From Phytohabitans sp036906915 (GTDB lineage Bacteria; Actinomycetota; Actinomycetes; Mycobacteriales; Micromonosporaceae): a stretch of DNA of 60,037 bases. Under the pieces are notes generated by a model. The model was not told where the DNA came from. It saw only the letters and a program-made list of their open reading frames with translations, and ran no database searches. Of this stretch, positions 1-9,014 are shown in pieces. Where the stretch lies: positions 1-60,037 of the forward strand of contig NZ_JBAKHX010000048.1 of the NCBI RefSeq assembly GCF_036906915.1, read 5' to 3'. The number at the start of each line of letters is the position of its first letter. Position 1 is the first letter of the stretch. The position numbers and the translations under genes are program-made.

Positions 1-1052
1 CCGCCGGGACCGCCGCGGAAGCCGCCGCCAGCGCCGGCGCCACCGCCGCCACCGGGACGGAAGCCACCGCCACCGCCGCCACCGCCGCCACGGAAGCCAC
101 CGCCACCGCCGCCACCGCCGGGACGGAAGCCACCGCCACCGCCACCGGTGCGACCGCCGCCGCCACCGCCGCCACCGGGACCGCCACCGGGACGGCCTGG
201 ACCGCCGCCGCCAGCAGGACGCCCTGGCCGCTGGCTCGGCATGGAAGCCGGGCTGGGCCGCGGCGGCATCGACGCCGGACTCGGCCGCGGCGGCATCGAC
301 GCCGGGTTGGGCCGAGGCCCACCGGACGCTGCCGGACGCTGGCCGCTGGGCGTGATGCCGAACGGGTTGTTGCCGCCACTGCGCCCACCCGGACGGGGAC
401 CGGGTCGACCACCGGAGCCGGGCCCACCGGACCCACCGGGACCGGACGGGCGGGCCGCCGGCGAACCAGGCCGCGGCGGGATCGCACCCGGGCCGGGCCT
501 CGGCCGGGTGGCGCCGTCGGCCGGCGGCTCGCGCCGGGCCGTGTCACGCTGCTGAGCAGCCTGCTGCGCGGCCTTGACCGCGGCCTCCTGCTCCTTCTTC
601 AGCCGGGCCGCGCGTTCCTCCGCCGCGGCGACCTCGATGTCGTGGGCACTGGCCGGTTTCGCCACCGGGGTGGGTGACGGCGGCGCGGGCACCGGGCCAC
701 GCGGACGGCCACCCGCGGGAGCCGCGGGCGCTGCCGGTGACGTCGGCGATGCCACCGGCGACGACGGCGCCGATGGCGTCACGCGCCTCGGCGGTGCCGG
801 TCGGGCCGACACCCGGGCCGCGGACGGCGCGGGGGCTGCCGGTGGGGCCGCCGGTGCGGCTGCCTCCCTCGGTGCCGCAGGCGCGCTGCTGCCTGCCGCG
901 AACGCGCCACGCAGGCGCCGTGCGACGGGTGCCTCGACCGTGCTGGATGCGGACTTGACGAACTCGCCCATTTCTTTCAACTTGGCGAGAACGGTCTTAC
1001 TTTCGACCCCGAGCTCTTTCGCAAGCTCGTGTACGCGGGCCTTGCCTGCCAC
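1..1052 (-). CDS. infB: Translation initiation factor IF-2, N-terminal part (runs off the window)
   Basis: IF-2 is the GTPase that places initiator tRNA on the 30S subunit. Only about 350 N-terminal residues are present, so the GTPase core lies outside the window. The GTG start at 1052 opens with AGKARVHELAKELGV, the typical IF2_N motif. An Ala/Pro-rich linker follows, then a short charged helix (EERAARLKKEQEA), then a low-complexity tail. The tail holds three copies of a nine-residue unit around RPSPASMPP (about 240-315) and then Gly-rich FRPGGGG/FRGGGG blocks down to base 1. Such Gly/Arg-rich linkers are common in actinobacterial IF-2. The gene sits downstream of rnpM and nusA in the usual nusA-infB order. 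The start is supported by the conserved first residues rather than by a strong ribosome site. Confidence 0.95.
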   Translation of the reverse strand, partial: MAGKARVHELAKELGVESKTVLAKLKEMGEFVKSASSTVEAPVARRLRGAFAAGSSAPAAPREAAAPAAPPAAPAPSAARVSARPAPPRRVTPSAPSSPVASPTSPAAPAAPAGGRPRGPVPAPPSPTPVAKPASAHDIEVAAAEERAARLKKEQEAAVKAAQQAAQQRDTARREPPADGATRPRPGPGAIPPRPGSPAARPSGPGGSGGPGSGGRPGPRPGGRSGGNNPFGITPSGQRPAASGGPRPNPASMPPRPSPASMPPRPSPASMPSQRPGRPAGGGGPGRPGGGPGGGGGGGGRTGGGGGGFRPGGGGGGGGFRGGGGGGGGGFRPGGGGGAGAGGGFRGGPG

Positions 1053-1134
1053 TGCACTCCTCACTCCGAGGTCGTGCGGGCGGCACCCGCAGCGACCTCA
1101 CTCCTGCACTTGAAGCCTGGTCATTTCAGCGACT

Positions 1135-1482
1135 TCATCGTGTGCTCATGTCGGTCGTCCTACCTTGCTCTGTCTGCGACCCTCGCCCGACCTGGTGGCC
1201 GGTCGTAGTGGTTACCGCACGGAGGTGCTCGGCCAGCGCACCGGTGTCAAGGACCCCGGTGACGCGAAGCGCCCTGCCAAAGGCACGACGCCGCTCCGCC
1301 AGCGCGAAGCAGGCCGGATCAGGATGCACATGTGCTCCCCGACCCGGCAGTCTACGGGTCGAATCGGGCATGAGGCTGTGGCCAGCCTCACTGGCGACCG
1401 CGACAACCCGCAGTAACTCAGCGGCCGGCGCACGTTGCCGGCAACCCACACAAGTACGTACCGGCCGCGCACGTCGTACCAA
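1135..1482 (-). CDS. rnpM: YlxR/RnpM family nucleic-acid-binding protein
   Basis: A 115-residue protein of the YlxR (DUF448) family, whose Bacillus member has been described as a modulator of RNase P. The signature RTCVGCRQR lies at residues 8-16, ELLRVV follows, and PGRGAHVHP with a downstream Cys and an AFGRALR helix is at about 46-70. These are the conserved RNA-binding surface residues of the family. The C-terminal 30 residues are an unstructured polar tail. It lies between nusA and infB on the same strand, the near-universal position of this gene, and is probably cotranscribed with rimP-nusA-infB. Confidence 0.9.
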   Translation of the reverse strand: MVRRARPVRTCVGCRQRAPAAELLRVVAVASEAGHSLMPDSTRRLPGRGAHVHPDPACFALAERRRAFGRALRVTGVLDTGALAEHLRAVTTTTGHQVGRGSQTEQGRTTDMSTR

Positions 1483-1496
1483 CGGAAAGTCTACCC

Positions 1497-2549
1497 CTAA
1501 GCCTCGGCGACCGCTCCGCCCGGTTCGGTCGCGTGATCACTGCCGCCATGTCGCGGCGGTCCAGCCGCCGGCGGCTGGTCGGTATCGGACCGGATGTCGA
1601 TCCGCCATCCGGTGAGGCGGGCGGCCAGGCGGGCGTTCTGCCCCTCACGGCCGATCGCCAGGGAAAGCTGGAAATCCGGGACGGTCACCCGGGCCGTGCG
1701 GGCCGCCGCGTCGACGACCTCCACGCGCAGGGCCTTGGCCGGTGAGAGGGCGTTGCCAACGAACGCGGCGGGGTCGTCCGACCAGTCGATGATGTCGATC
1801 TTCTCGCCGTGCAGCTCGCTCATGACCGCACGCACCCGCTGGCCCATGGGCCCGATGCACGCGCCCTTCGCGTTCACGCCGGACGCCGTCGAGCGGACGG
1901 CAATCTTGGTGCGGTGACCTGCCTCACGGGCGATCGCGGCGATCTCCACCGTGCCGTCGGCGATCTCCGGTACCTCCAGCGCGAAGAGCTTCTTGACGAG
2001 GTTCGGATGCGACCGGGAAAGGGTGATCTGCGGCCCCCGGAACCCCTTCGCGACGTGCACCACGACGCACCGGATCCGCTGGCCGTGCGCGTAGATCTCG
2101 CCGGGCACCTGCTCGGAGTGCGGCAGCACCGCCTCCAGCTTGCCGAGGTCGACGGTGACGATGCCCTTCTCCGTACGCGCCTCGTGCGCCTGCACCACAC
2201 CGGTCACCAGGTCGCCGTCGCGCCCGACGTACTCACCGAAATGCACCTCATCGGTGGCCTCCCGCAGTCGCTGGAGGATCACCTGCTTGGCGGTCATCGC
2301 GGCGATGCGGCCGAAGTCGTGCGGCGTGTCGTCCCACTCCCGGACGACAGCGCCGTCAGCGTCAAACTCCTGCGCGTACACCAGGGCCGCGCCGGTCTTG
2401 CGGTCGATCTCCACCCGAGCGTGCGGCTGGGCGCCCTCGGTGTGCCGATACGCGGTCAGCAGTGCTGTCTCGATGGCCGCGAGAATCGTGTCGAACGGGA
2501 TCTCCCGCTCGCGCTCCAAGGCGCGCAGGGCCGCGAGGTCGATGTTCAC
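1497..2549 (-). CDS. nusA: Transcription termination/antitermination factor NusA
   Basis: NusA binds RNA polymerase and nascent RNA and controls pausing, termination and antitermination. The 350-residue length fits the actinobacterial form, which lacks the C-terminal acidic repeats of E. coli. The N-terminal polymerase-binding helix region covers residues 1-100 and the S1 domain about 105-180. KH1 carries GACIGPMGQR at 229-238 and KH2 carries IGREGQN at 299-305. A short Pro/Gly-rich tail ends the protein. The start overlaps the rimP stop by 4 bp (ATGA), so the two are probably translationally coupled. Confidence 0.97.
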   Translation of the reverse strand: MNIDLAALRALEREREIPFDTILAAIETALLTAYRHTEGAQPHARVEIDRKTGAALVYAQEFDADGAVVREWDDTPHDFGRIAAMTAKQVILQRLREATDEVHFGEYVGRDGDLVTGVVQAHEARTEKGIVTVDLGKLEAVLPHSEQVPGEIYAHGQRIRCVVVHVAKGFRGPQITLSRSHPNLVKKLFALEVPEIADGTVEIAAIAREAGHRTKIAVRSTASGVNAKGACIGPMGQRVRAVMSELHGEKIDIIDWSDDPAAFVGNALSPAKALRVEVVDAAARTARVTVPDFQLSLAIGREGQNARLAARLTGWRIDIRSDTDQPPAAGPPRHGGSDHATEPGGAVAEA

Positions 2550-3097
2550 CTCTCCTCGTCCTCCTCGATCTCGTCGTCGACGTCTTCATCAAAGTCTGCG
2601 CCGGCCCGGGTGAACTCGACCTCGATCCGGCCGGGCCCGAGGTCGGCGTACGCCAACTCGTGCCGGACGCCCTCGACGTCGAGCACCACCCGCTCGTCGT
2701 CGGCCTCCTCGATCCGGCCGGTCAGCGGGCGGCCGGCCGCGGTCACCTTGACCAGCCGGCCGGTGTTGCGCCGCCAGTGCCGGGGCAGGCTCAGCGGCCG
2801 GCTGACCCCACGGGAGCCGACCTCCAGCTCGTACTCGCCGGGCAGCAGGTCACCCTCGGCTTCCTCGGCCGCGTCGAGCGCGGCGGACATCGCCCGGGAC
2901 ACGTCAGCGATCGCGTCGAGGCTCACCCCGCCGTCGCCGTCGATGGCCACCCGTACGACGTGACGCCGGCCGACCCGGGAGACGGCGAACTCCTCCAGGT
3001 CGTACCCGGCCGCAGCGACCACGGGCTCGACGGCGGCGCGAACGCGGTCGGCCGAGACTCGTGGCGGTACGCGGGTGGTGCGGCCACGCTCCGTCAT
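2546..3097 (-). CDS. rimP: Ribosome maturation factor RimP
   Basis: RimP assists assembly of the 30S subunit. The 183-residue protein has the two-domain layout: an N-terminal alpha/beta domain (LEEFAVSRVGRRHVVRVAIDGDGG) and a C-terminal SH3-like barrel (GRLVKVTAAGRPLTGRIEE) after the family motif EVGSRGVSRPL. Its acidic tail (DEDVDDEIEEDEER) overlaps the nusA start. It is the first gene of the rimP-nusA-rnpM-infB operon, and the promoter should lie in the divergent gap at 3098-3262. Confidence 0.95.
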   Translation of the reverse strand: MTERGRTTRVPPRVSADRVRAAVEPVVAAAGYDLEEFAVSRVGRRHVVRVAIDGDGGVSLDAIADVSRAMSAALDAAEEAEGDLLPGEYELEVGSRGVSRPLSLPRHWRRNTGRLVKVTAAGRPLTGRIEEADDERVVLDVEGVRHELAYADLGPGRIEVEFTRAGADFDEDVDDEIEEDEER

Positions 3098-3262
3098 CTC
3101 CGCACCCCTTTACCTCGGTGAAGCCCCTGCCAGCAGCCACGGCTTCGTGCCGCCGGACCCACGCGCCCGGTGGCTGCGCAGAGCGTAACGCGCCCACGCA
3201 CCTTCGGACCGGCCGGCGCACCGACTTGGGGACCACTGGTACGGGTACGGCAGACTTGGCCG

Positions 3263-3769
3263 GTGCAAAGCTGGCCGAACGATCGACCGCACGCCGCCCA
3301 CCGGACCAAGCGCCGGGGCGTGCTGCGCGCCACCCTCCTGGCGGTGGCCGCGTACCCACTCGCCGGGTGTGACGTCTTCGAATCCGAGCCGGAGCCGGCG
3401 GCCAGCCCGGACCCGCTCGCCCCATTGCTCGCCGCGACGCTCGACCTCGCTGCGCGGCACGAGGCGGCCATCGCCGCGTACCCCGCACTGGCCGACCGCC
3501 TGACCCCGGTACTGGAGGCGCACCGCCAGCACGCGACCGAGCTCGCCAAGGTGACGGGAGCGGCGAGCGCGTCGCCGGCGGCTCCCGCCGCGAGCGCGAG
3601 CGCGGCCCCGGCGGGCGACGCCACGGCCACCCTCGCCGCCCTGCGCACGGCCGAGCAGCAGGGCCAGAAGGCCGCCGCCGACGCCTGCCTCGCCGCGCCC
3701 GCCGCGCGGGCCGCCCTGCTCGGCTCGATCTCCGCCGCCCGCGCCACCCACCTGGAAGTCGTCCGATGA
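3263..3769 (+). CDS. Putative lipoprotein partner of a DUF4439 protein
   Basis: A protein of 168 residues if the GTG at 3263 is used. The frame stays open upstream, but a GTG here places a twin-Arg/Lys run and a hydrophobic segment ahead of the lipobox YPLAGC, with Cys36 as the lipidation site. After a Pro/Ala linker come helices with spaced His and Glu (ARHEAAIAAYP, EAHRQHATELAK), which recall ferritin-like bundles. The next gene encodes a DUF4439 ferritin-like protein 52 bp downstream on the same strand, so the pair probably acts together at the outer face of the membrane. Function is unknown, and metal binding is only an inference. Confidence 0.7.
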   Translation: MQSWPNDRPHAAHRTKRRGVLRATLLAVAAYPLAGCDVFESEPEPAASPDPLAPLLAATLDLAARHEAAIAAYPALADRLTPVLEAHRQHATELAKVTGAASASPAAPAASASAAPAGDATATLAALRTAEQQGQKAAADACLAAPAARAALLGSISAARATHLEVVR

Positions 3770-3821
3770 AGTACCTCACGAAAACGCTCCGCTCCGCTCC
3801 GCGTCTCCATGGGGGCCTCGC

Positions 3822-4241
3822 ATGAGCACCTTTGCTGACGCCCTGGCCGCCGAGCACGCCGCGATCTACGCGTACGGGCCGATCGGGGTGCGGCTCGCGG
3901 ACGCCGCCGCCACCGCCGCCCGCGCGGCCGAGGCGGCACACCGGTCGCGGCGTGACGCGCTGATCCTCAAGCTCGCGGGTGCGGGTACGACCCCGGCGCC
4001 GGCCGCGCCCGCGTACACGCTGCCCTTCCCGGTCACCGACCGGACGAGCGCACTCCGCCTCGCCGTGGAGATCGAGGATCGCACTGCGGCGGTCTGGCGG
4101 GCCTGCCTGCCGGGCACGACCGGCACCGACCGGGCAACCGCGTTGGCGGCAATGACCGATGCCGCGGTGCGCGCCACTCGCTGGCGCCGCACCGCGGGTG
4201 TCAAGCCAGCAGTCGTCCCGTTCCCCGGCCGCCCCGCCTAG
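3822..4241 (+). CDS. DUF4439 (ferritin-like) domain protein
   Basis: A 139-residue all-helical protein matching the actinobacterial DUF4439 family. It has the start ADALAAEHAAIYAYGPIGVRL, a second helix rich in Ala/Arg (AEAAHRSRRDALI), and the conserved PAAPAYTLPFPVTD segment before a final helical pair (RLAVEIEDRTAAVWRA). The spaced Glu, His and Tyr residues fit a ferritin-like fold, but metal binding is unproven for the family. No signal peptide is seen. It follows the lipoprotein gene at 3263 and precedes a PadR gene. Confidence 0.8.
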   Translation: MSTFADALAAEHAAIYAYGPIGVRLADAAATAARAAEAAHRSRRDALILKLAGAGTTPAPAAPAYTLPFPVTDRTSALRLAVEIEDRTAAVWRACLPGTTGTDRATALAAMTDAAVRATRWRRTAGVKPAVVPFPGRPA

Positions 4242-4322
4242 GGCCGTGGCCGTCCCGCAGCCGTAATCCAGCACGAAGTTGCGGCTAAAACGTGACAAAG
4301 ACGGTCCGACTTGCCTACGGCA

Positions 4323-4344
4323 TACCGGGTATGCATACTCGGTA
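4323..4344. promoter_or_regulatory. Palindromic PadR-type operator
   Basis: A 22-bp imperfect palindrome (20 of 22 positions symmetric) centred on GTATGCATAC ends three bases before the ATG of the PadR gene. An overlapping perfect 15-bp palindrome, GCATACC-G-GGTATGC, spans 4320-4334. Position and symmetry fit autoregulation of the PadR-ABC transporter operon. Binding by this PadR protein is inferred. Confidence 0.7.
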
Positions 4345-4347
4345 GCC

Positions 4348-4922
4348 ATGTCCATCCGCCACGGTCTGCTCGCCTTGCTCGAGCGCGGCCCCATGTACGG
4401 CTACCAGCTCCGCGCCGCCTTCGAGGAGTCGACCGGTGCCACCTGGCCCCTCAACATCGGGCAGGTCTACACGACGCTCAACCGCCTGGAACGCGACGGT
4501 CTCGTCCGTCCGCTGCCGGAGAACGACGGGGGGCAGCGGCCATACGAAATCACCGAACCGGGACGGGCCGAACTCGCGGTCTGGTTCACCACCCCGATCA
4601 ACCGCACCGACCGCCCGCGCGACGAGCTGGCGATCAAGCTGGCGCTCGCGATCACAACGCCGGGGGTCGACGTGAAGACGGTGGTGCAGACCCAGCGCAC
4701 CGCGACCATGCGCGCGCTCCAGGAGTACACGCGGCTCAAGACCCGCGGCGAGGAGGGCATCGACCTGCCCTGGCGGCTGGTGCTCGACGCCATGATCTTC
4801 CAGGCCGAGGCCGAGGTGCGGTGGCTCGACCACTGCGAGGCCAGCCTGATCCGACATACCCGCACGCCCCGGCCCCAGTCCGCTGCGCCGAGTCCGGCGC
4901 CGGAACACAGCGAGGTGACGTC

Positions 4923-4926
<4 letters not shown>
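4348..4926 (+). CDS. PadR family transcriptional regulator (ABC transporter operon)
   Basis: A 192-residue dimeric winged-helix repressor. The N-terminal PadR domain has the family pattern HGLLALLERGPMYGYQL, then IGQVYTTLNRLERDGLV and the wing GQRPYEITEPG. The C-terminal half (about 90-170) is the helical dimerisation/effector domain. The ATG at 4348 is preferred over an upstream in-frame one because it matches the conserved N-terminus and lies just after the palindrome at 4323-4344. The stop overlaps the start of the ATPase gene (ATGA). PadR proteins of this kind usually repress an adjacent exporter and release it on binding a toxic ligand. The ligand here is unknown. Confidence 0.92.
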
Positions 4927-5635
<709 letters not shown>

Positions 5636-5639
<4 letters not shown>

Positions 5640-8371
5640 GCGGGTTTGTGAACGGCTGGCGCACCGCGCTGCGGATCGCGAGCCGCGAGGCGCGGCGCGC
5701 CAAGGGCCGCTCGGCGCTCGTCGTCGCCATGATCATGCTGCCGGTACTGGCGCTGTCCTTCGCCGCGGCGAGCTATGACATGTTCAACCTGACGCCCGAG
5801 GAAGAGGCCAACCGGGAGCTCGGCACCGCCGACGCGCTGGTCGACTGGTCGTTCGCCGGGCCTGTGCGACAGGCACCCAACGGCGACGGCTACGGCTCGG
5901 ACGGGAACCCTCGCACCGAACCGGTGAGCAGCACCGAACTGCTCGGTGCCCTGCCCGCCGGCAGCCGAATCCTGCAGGCGCAGGAGGGGCTCATCGACCT
6001 CCGCACCGCCAACGGCGTCGGCACCCTCAACGCCTATGGCGTGGACGCAGCCGACCCGCTGGTAGCCGGCTACGCCAAACTGCTGGACGGGCGCGCGCCC
6101 ACCGGCGATGGCGAGTTGGCGGTCACCGAGAGGGCCATGAAGCGGCTCGGCGCCGGTATCGGCGACACCGTACGGAACGCCGACCGCACCCGCTCCTGGA
6201 CGGTCACCGGGGTCGTCGAGATCCCCTCCGGGCTCCACGAGAACGTGGTGTTCCCGAGCGGCCACCTGCCCACGCGCGGCAGCGACTGGGGCGTGAACCG
6301 CTGGCTGTGGGACGCGCCCGGCCCGGTCACGTGGGAACAGGTCAAGCAGCTCAACCAGCGCGGCATGGTCGTCAAATCCCGCGCGGTCCTGCTCGACCCG
6401 CCGCCGGCCAGCGAGGTCGACAGCTCGTTCGGGAGCAGCGACGTCCGCGCCGAGGCGGTCGCCGTGGGCGGCCTGATCGCCGGTCTGGGCGTTCTCGAGG
6501 TGGTGCTGCTCGCCGGGCCGGCGTTCGCGGTCGGTGCCCGCCGCCGCCAGCGTGACCTGGCGCTCGTCGCCGCCAACGGCGGTACCCCGGCACACCTGCG
6601 CCGCATCGTGCTGGCTGACGGCGTCGTGCTCGGCGCTCTGGGCGCTGGTGCCGGGCTGGTGCTCGGCGTCGTGGCCGCGTTCGCGGGCCGCCCGCTGATC
6701 GAGGAGTACCTGACTCACGCGCGGGCCGGCGGGTACCGGATCTTCCCGCTCGCTCTGGTCGCCATCGCCGGCGTCGCGCTGCTGACCGGGCTGCTCGCGG
6801 CGCTCGTGCCCGCGTTCACCGCCGCTCGCGCCGACGTCGTGGCCGCCCTTACCGGGCGGCGGGGCGTCATGCGGTCCCGCAAGCGGTGGCTGGTGCTCGG
6901 CATCGCGCTCGCCGTGATCGGCACCGCCACCGCGACGCTCGGCGCCTGGCGGGTCTCGTCGAACATGATCCTGGTCGGTCTGGTCGTTGGCGAGCTGGGA
7001 CTGGTGCTGTGCACGCCGTCGCTGGTCGGGCTGATCGCCCGGCTCGGCCGCGTGCTGCCGCTCTCGCCGCGGATCGCGCTGCGTGACACCGCGCGCAACC
7101 GGGCCGCCGCAGCACCCGCGATCGCCGCCGTCATGGCGGCCGTGGCCGGCAGCGTCGCCTTGGGCGTCGTGCTCACCGCTGAAGAGGACCGCAACCGGCT
7201 CGGGTACCGGCCGACCCTGGTGACCGGCAACGTGCTGGTCCAGTACTACGCGACGAGCCCGGCCGACGCCACGCACAAGGCGCCGGACGTGAACCGGGTC
7301 GCGGCGATCGTCAAGGATTCGCTGCCGACCAGCGAGGTCGTCCCGCTCGCAAGGGTGATCTGCCCCGCCGGCACGGCGCCGGAGGCGTTCTGCGGCGCCA
7401 GTCCCCGCATCCCCAAGGAGCGGACCTGCCCATGGTCGGAGGCGAGCGGCCCGCTGACCCGCGACGAGCAGCGGGCCGCCCGCAAGGACTCCCGGTGCGA
7501 TCACAGTTACGGCTGGAGCACCGGTGGGTACGGGTTGGCCGTCGGTGGGCCGGAGGTCGTGAGCGCCCTGACCGGGGCCACCGGCGACGATCTCGCCCGC
7601 GCGAAGGCAACCCTGGAGGCCGGGGGCGCCCTCGTCGACGACGCGAAGTACATCGTGGACGGCAACGTGACCCTGGAGCTCTACGACCCGTCCACCGACG
7701 GCACCATCACGCCGGAAAGCCAGCAGAAGCTGCGCACCATCACGGTGCCCGGATACGCCGTGAGGACCGGCACACCGCTGTCCGGCACGGTGATCTCGCC
7801 GGGCGCGCTGAGCAAGTCCGGGTTCGCCCACGAGCCGCACGGTCTCGTCGTCGCCACCAGCCGGATGCCCAGCCAGGCCGAGCGCGACCAGCTGGCCGCT
7901 GGGCTGCGCGACCTGGACCCGGGCCTGCATTACAGCGTGGAGACCGGGCCGCCGCGCGGCAGCGACGACCCGACCCTGCTGATCCTGGCGGTGGCGGCCG
8001 GGCTGATCACGCTGGGTGCGGCGAGCATCGCGACCGGCCTCGCCGCCGCGGACGGCCGTGCGGACCTGTCCACCCTCGCGGCGGTCGGGGCCAGTCCAGG
8101 GGTACGCCGGCGCCTGTCGCTCAGTCAGTCGGGTGTCATCGCCGGGCTCGGCTCGGTGCTCGGGGTGCTCGCCGGCCTCGGCGCTTCGGCGGCGGTGCTG
8201 TACGCCTTCAACCGGGCCAGCGCGGACATGTTCCCGGCCGAGCAGCCGTACCCGATCGGCGTGCCGTGGGACTCGCTCGCCGTCGTCCTCGTGGTGCCGC
8301 TGCTGGCGATGCTCGGGGCGGGCCTGCTGACCCGCTCCCGGCTGCCGATCGAACGACGCCGTTTGACGTAG
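5636..8371 (+). CDS. FtsX-like ABC transporter permease
   Basis: A 911-residue membrane protein. One membrane segment lies near residues 20-40, followed by a long extracytoplasmic domain. A first FtsX-type bundle is at about 275-400 (GLGVLEVVLLAGPAFAVGARRRQRDLALVAANGG, GVALLTGLLAALVPAFTAARADVVAALTGRRG), with further membrane segments and a second extracytoplasmic domain. A second FtsX bundle sits at the C-terminus (LITLGAASIATGLAAADGRADLSTLAAVGASPG). The motif RRRQRDLALVAANGG is the usual ATPase-coupling loop. The double-FtsX layout is common in actinobacterial exporters. The start overlaps the ATPase stop (ATGA). Confidence 0.92.
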
Positions 8372-8385
8372 TCCACACTGTGCCG

Positions 8386-8856
8386 ATGGCAGGTATCCGT
8401 TCCCTCGCCCGCCGGCTCGGTGGAGCCGCGTGGTTCGCCAATACCGGCCGGATCCTGGTGCCGGCCGACCGTCTGGTCGGCCGGCTCACCGGCGGTCGCG
8501 TCGTCGCGCTCGGCATCGTCCCCTCGCTGCTGCTCACCACCACGGGCCGGCGCTCGGGGCAGCTCCGCACGCAGCCCCTGCTGTTCGTGCCGGACGGCGA
8601 CGGGTGGGTGGTGACCGGCTCGAACTGGGGCCAGACCCACCAGCCGGCCTGGGCGCTCAACCTGCTCGCCAACCCTCGGGCCACCGTGACGGTGAAGGGG
8701 CGGCGGATACCGGTCGAGGCGCACCTCGCCACGGGCCCCGAGCGCGAGCGCCTGTGGCGGCTCGTCACGACCGAGTGGCCGCCGTACGAGGCGTACGTTA
8801 AGCGGGCCGGCGGGCGCGAGATCCACGTGTTCCGCCTGGCGCCACGCACCTCGTGA
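8386..8856 (+). CDS. Deazaflavin (F420)-dependent nitroreductase-family protein
   Basis: A 156-residue protein of the DDN/F420-dependent oxidoreductase fold. It shows LLLTTTGRRSGQLRTQPLLFVPDGDGWVVTGSNWG, with the conserved TTGRRSG and the split-barrel core, then NPRATVTVKGRRIPVEAH and the C-terminal YVKRAGGREIHVFRL. Family members bind coenzyme F420, which actinomycetes make, and some bind lipids or heme degradation products. The ATG at 8386 is chosen; a GTG six bases upstream is in frame. It lies 14 bp after the permease and may be read with that operon. Confidence 0.88.
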   Translation: MAGIRSLARRLGGAAWFANTGRILVPADRLVGRLTGGRVVALGIVPSLLLTTTGRRSGQLRTQPLLFVPDGDGWVVTGSNWGQTHQPAWALNLLANPRATVTVKGRRIPVEAHLATGPERERLWRLVTTEWPPYEAYVKRAGGREIHVFRLAPRTS

Positions 8857-8975
8857 AATGCGCATGTCCGCGTAAGCGCAGCCCAGCGGCCACCATCCCT
8901 TCCATGCGCTCGACGAGATTGACCCCCGGTCATCGCGAACGAGGCAGCCGGCACCCGACGCCCTGCTGCGCCGAC

Positions 8976-9014
8976 CATCACTAGGGCGCATCACTAGGGC
9001 GCATCACTAGGGCG
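8976..9014. repeat. Three perfect tandem copies of a 13-bp unit
   Basis: The unit CATCACTAGGGCG occurs three times without gap (8976-8988, 8989-9001, 9002-9014). The third copy holds the stop codon of the minus-strand dehydrogenase gene (9007-9009). Because 13 is not a multiple of three, the copies put a TAG in all three minus-strand frames, so termination would survive slippage or frameshift. This looks like a recent duplication. Confidence 0.95.

Noticed and set aside
148..555. A Pro-rich plus-strand frame opposite infB
   Set aside because: Composition follows from the Gly-rich IF-2 linker on the other strand.
2904..4394. A 496-codon minus-strand frame across rimP, the lipoprotein and the DUF4439 gene
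   Set aside because: Its residues are Arg/Ala/Gly-rich shadow sequence, and it opposes three genes with clear families or structure.
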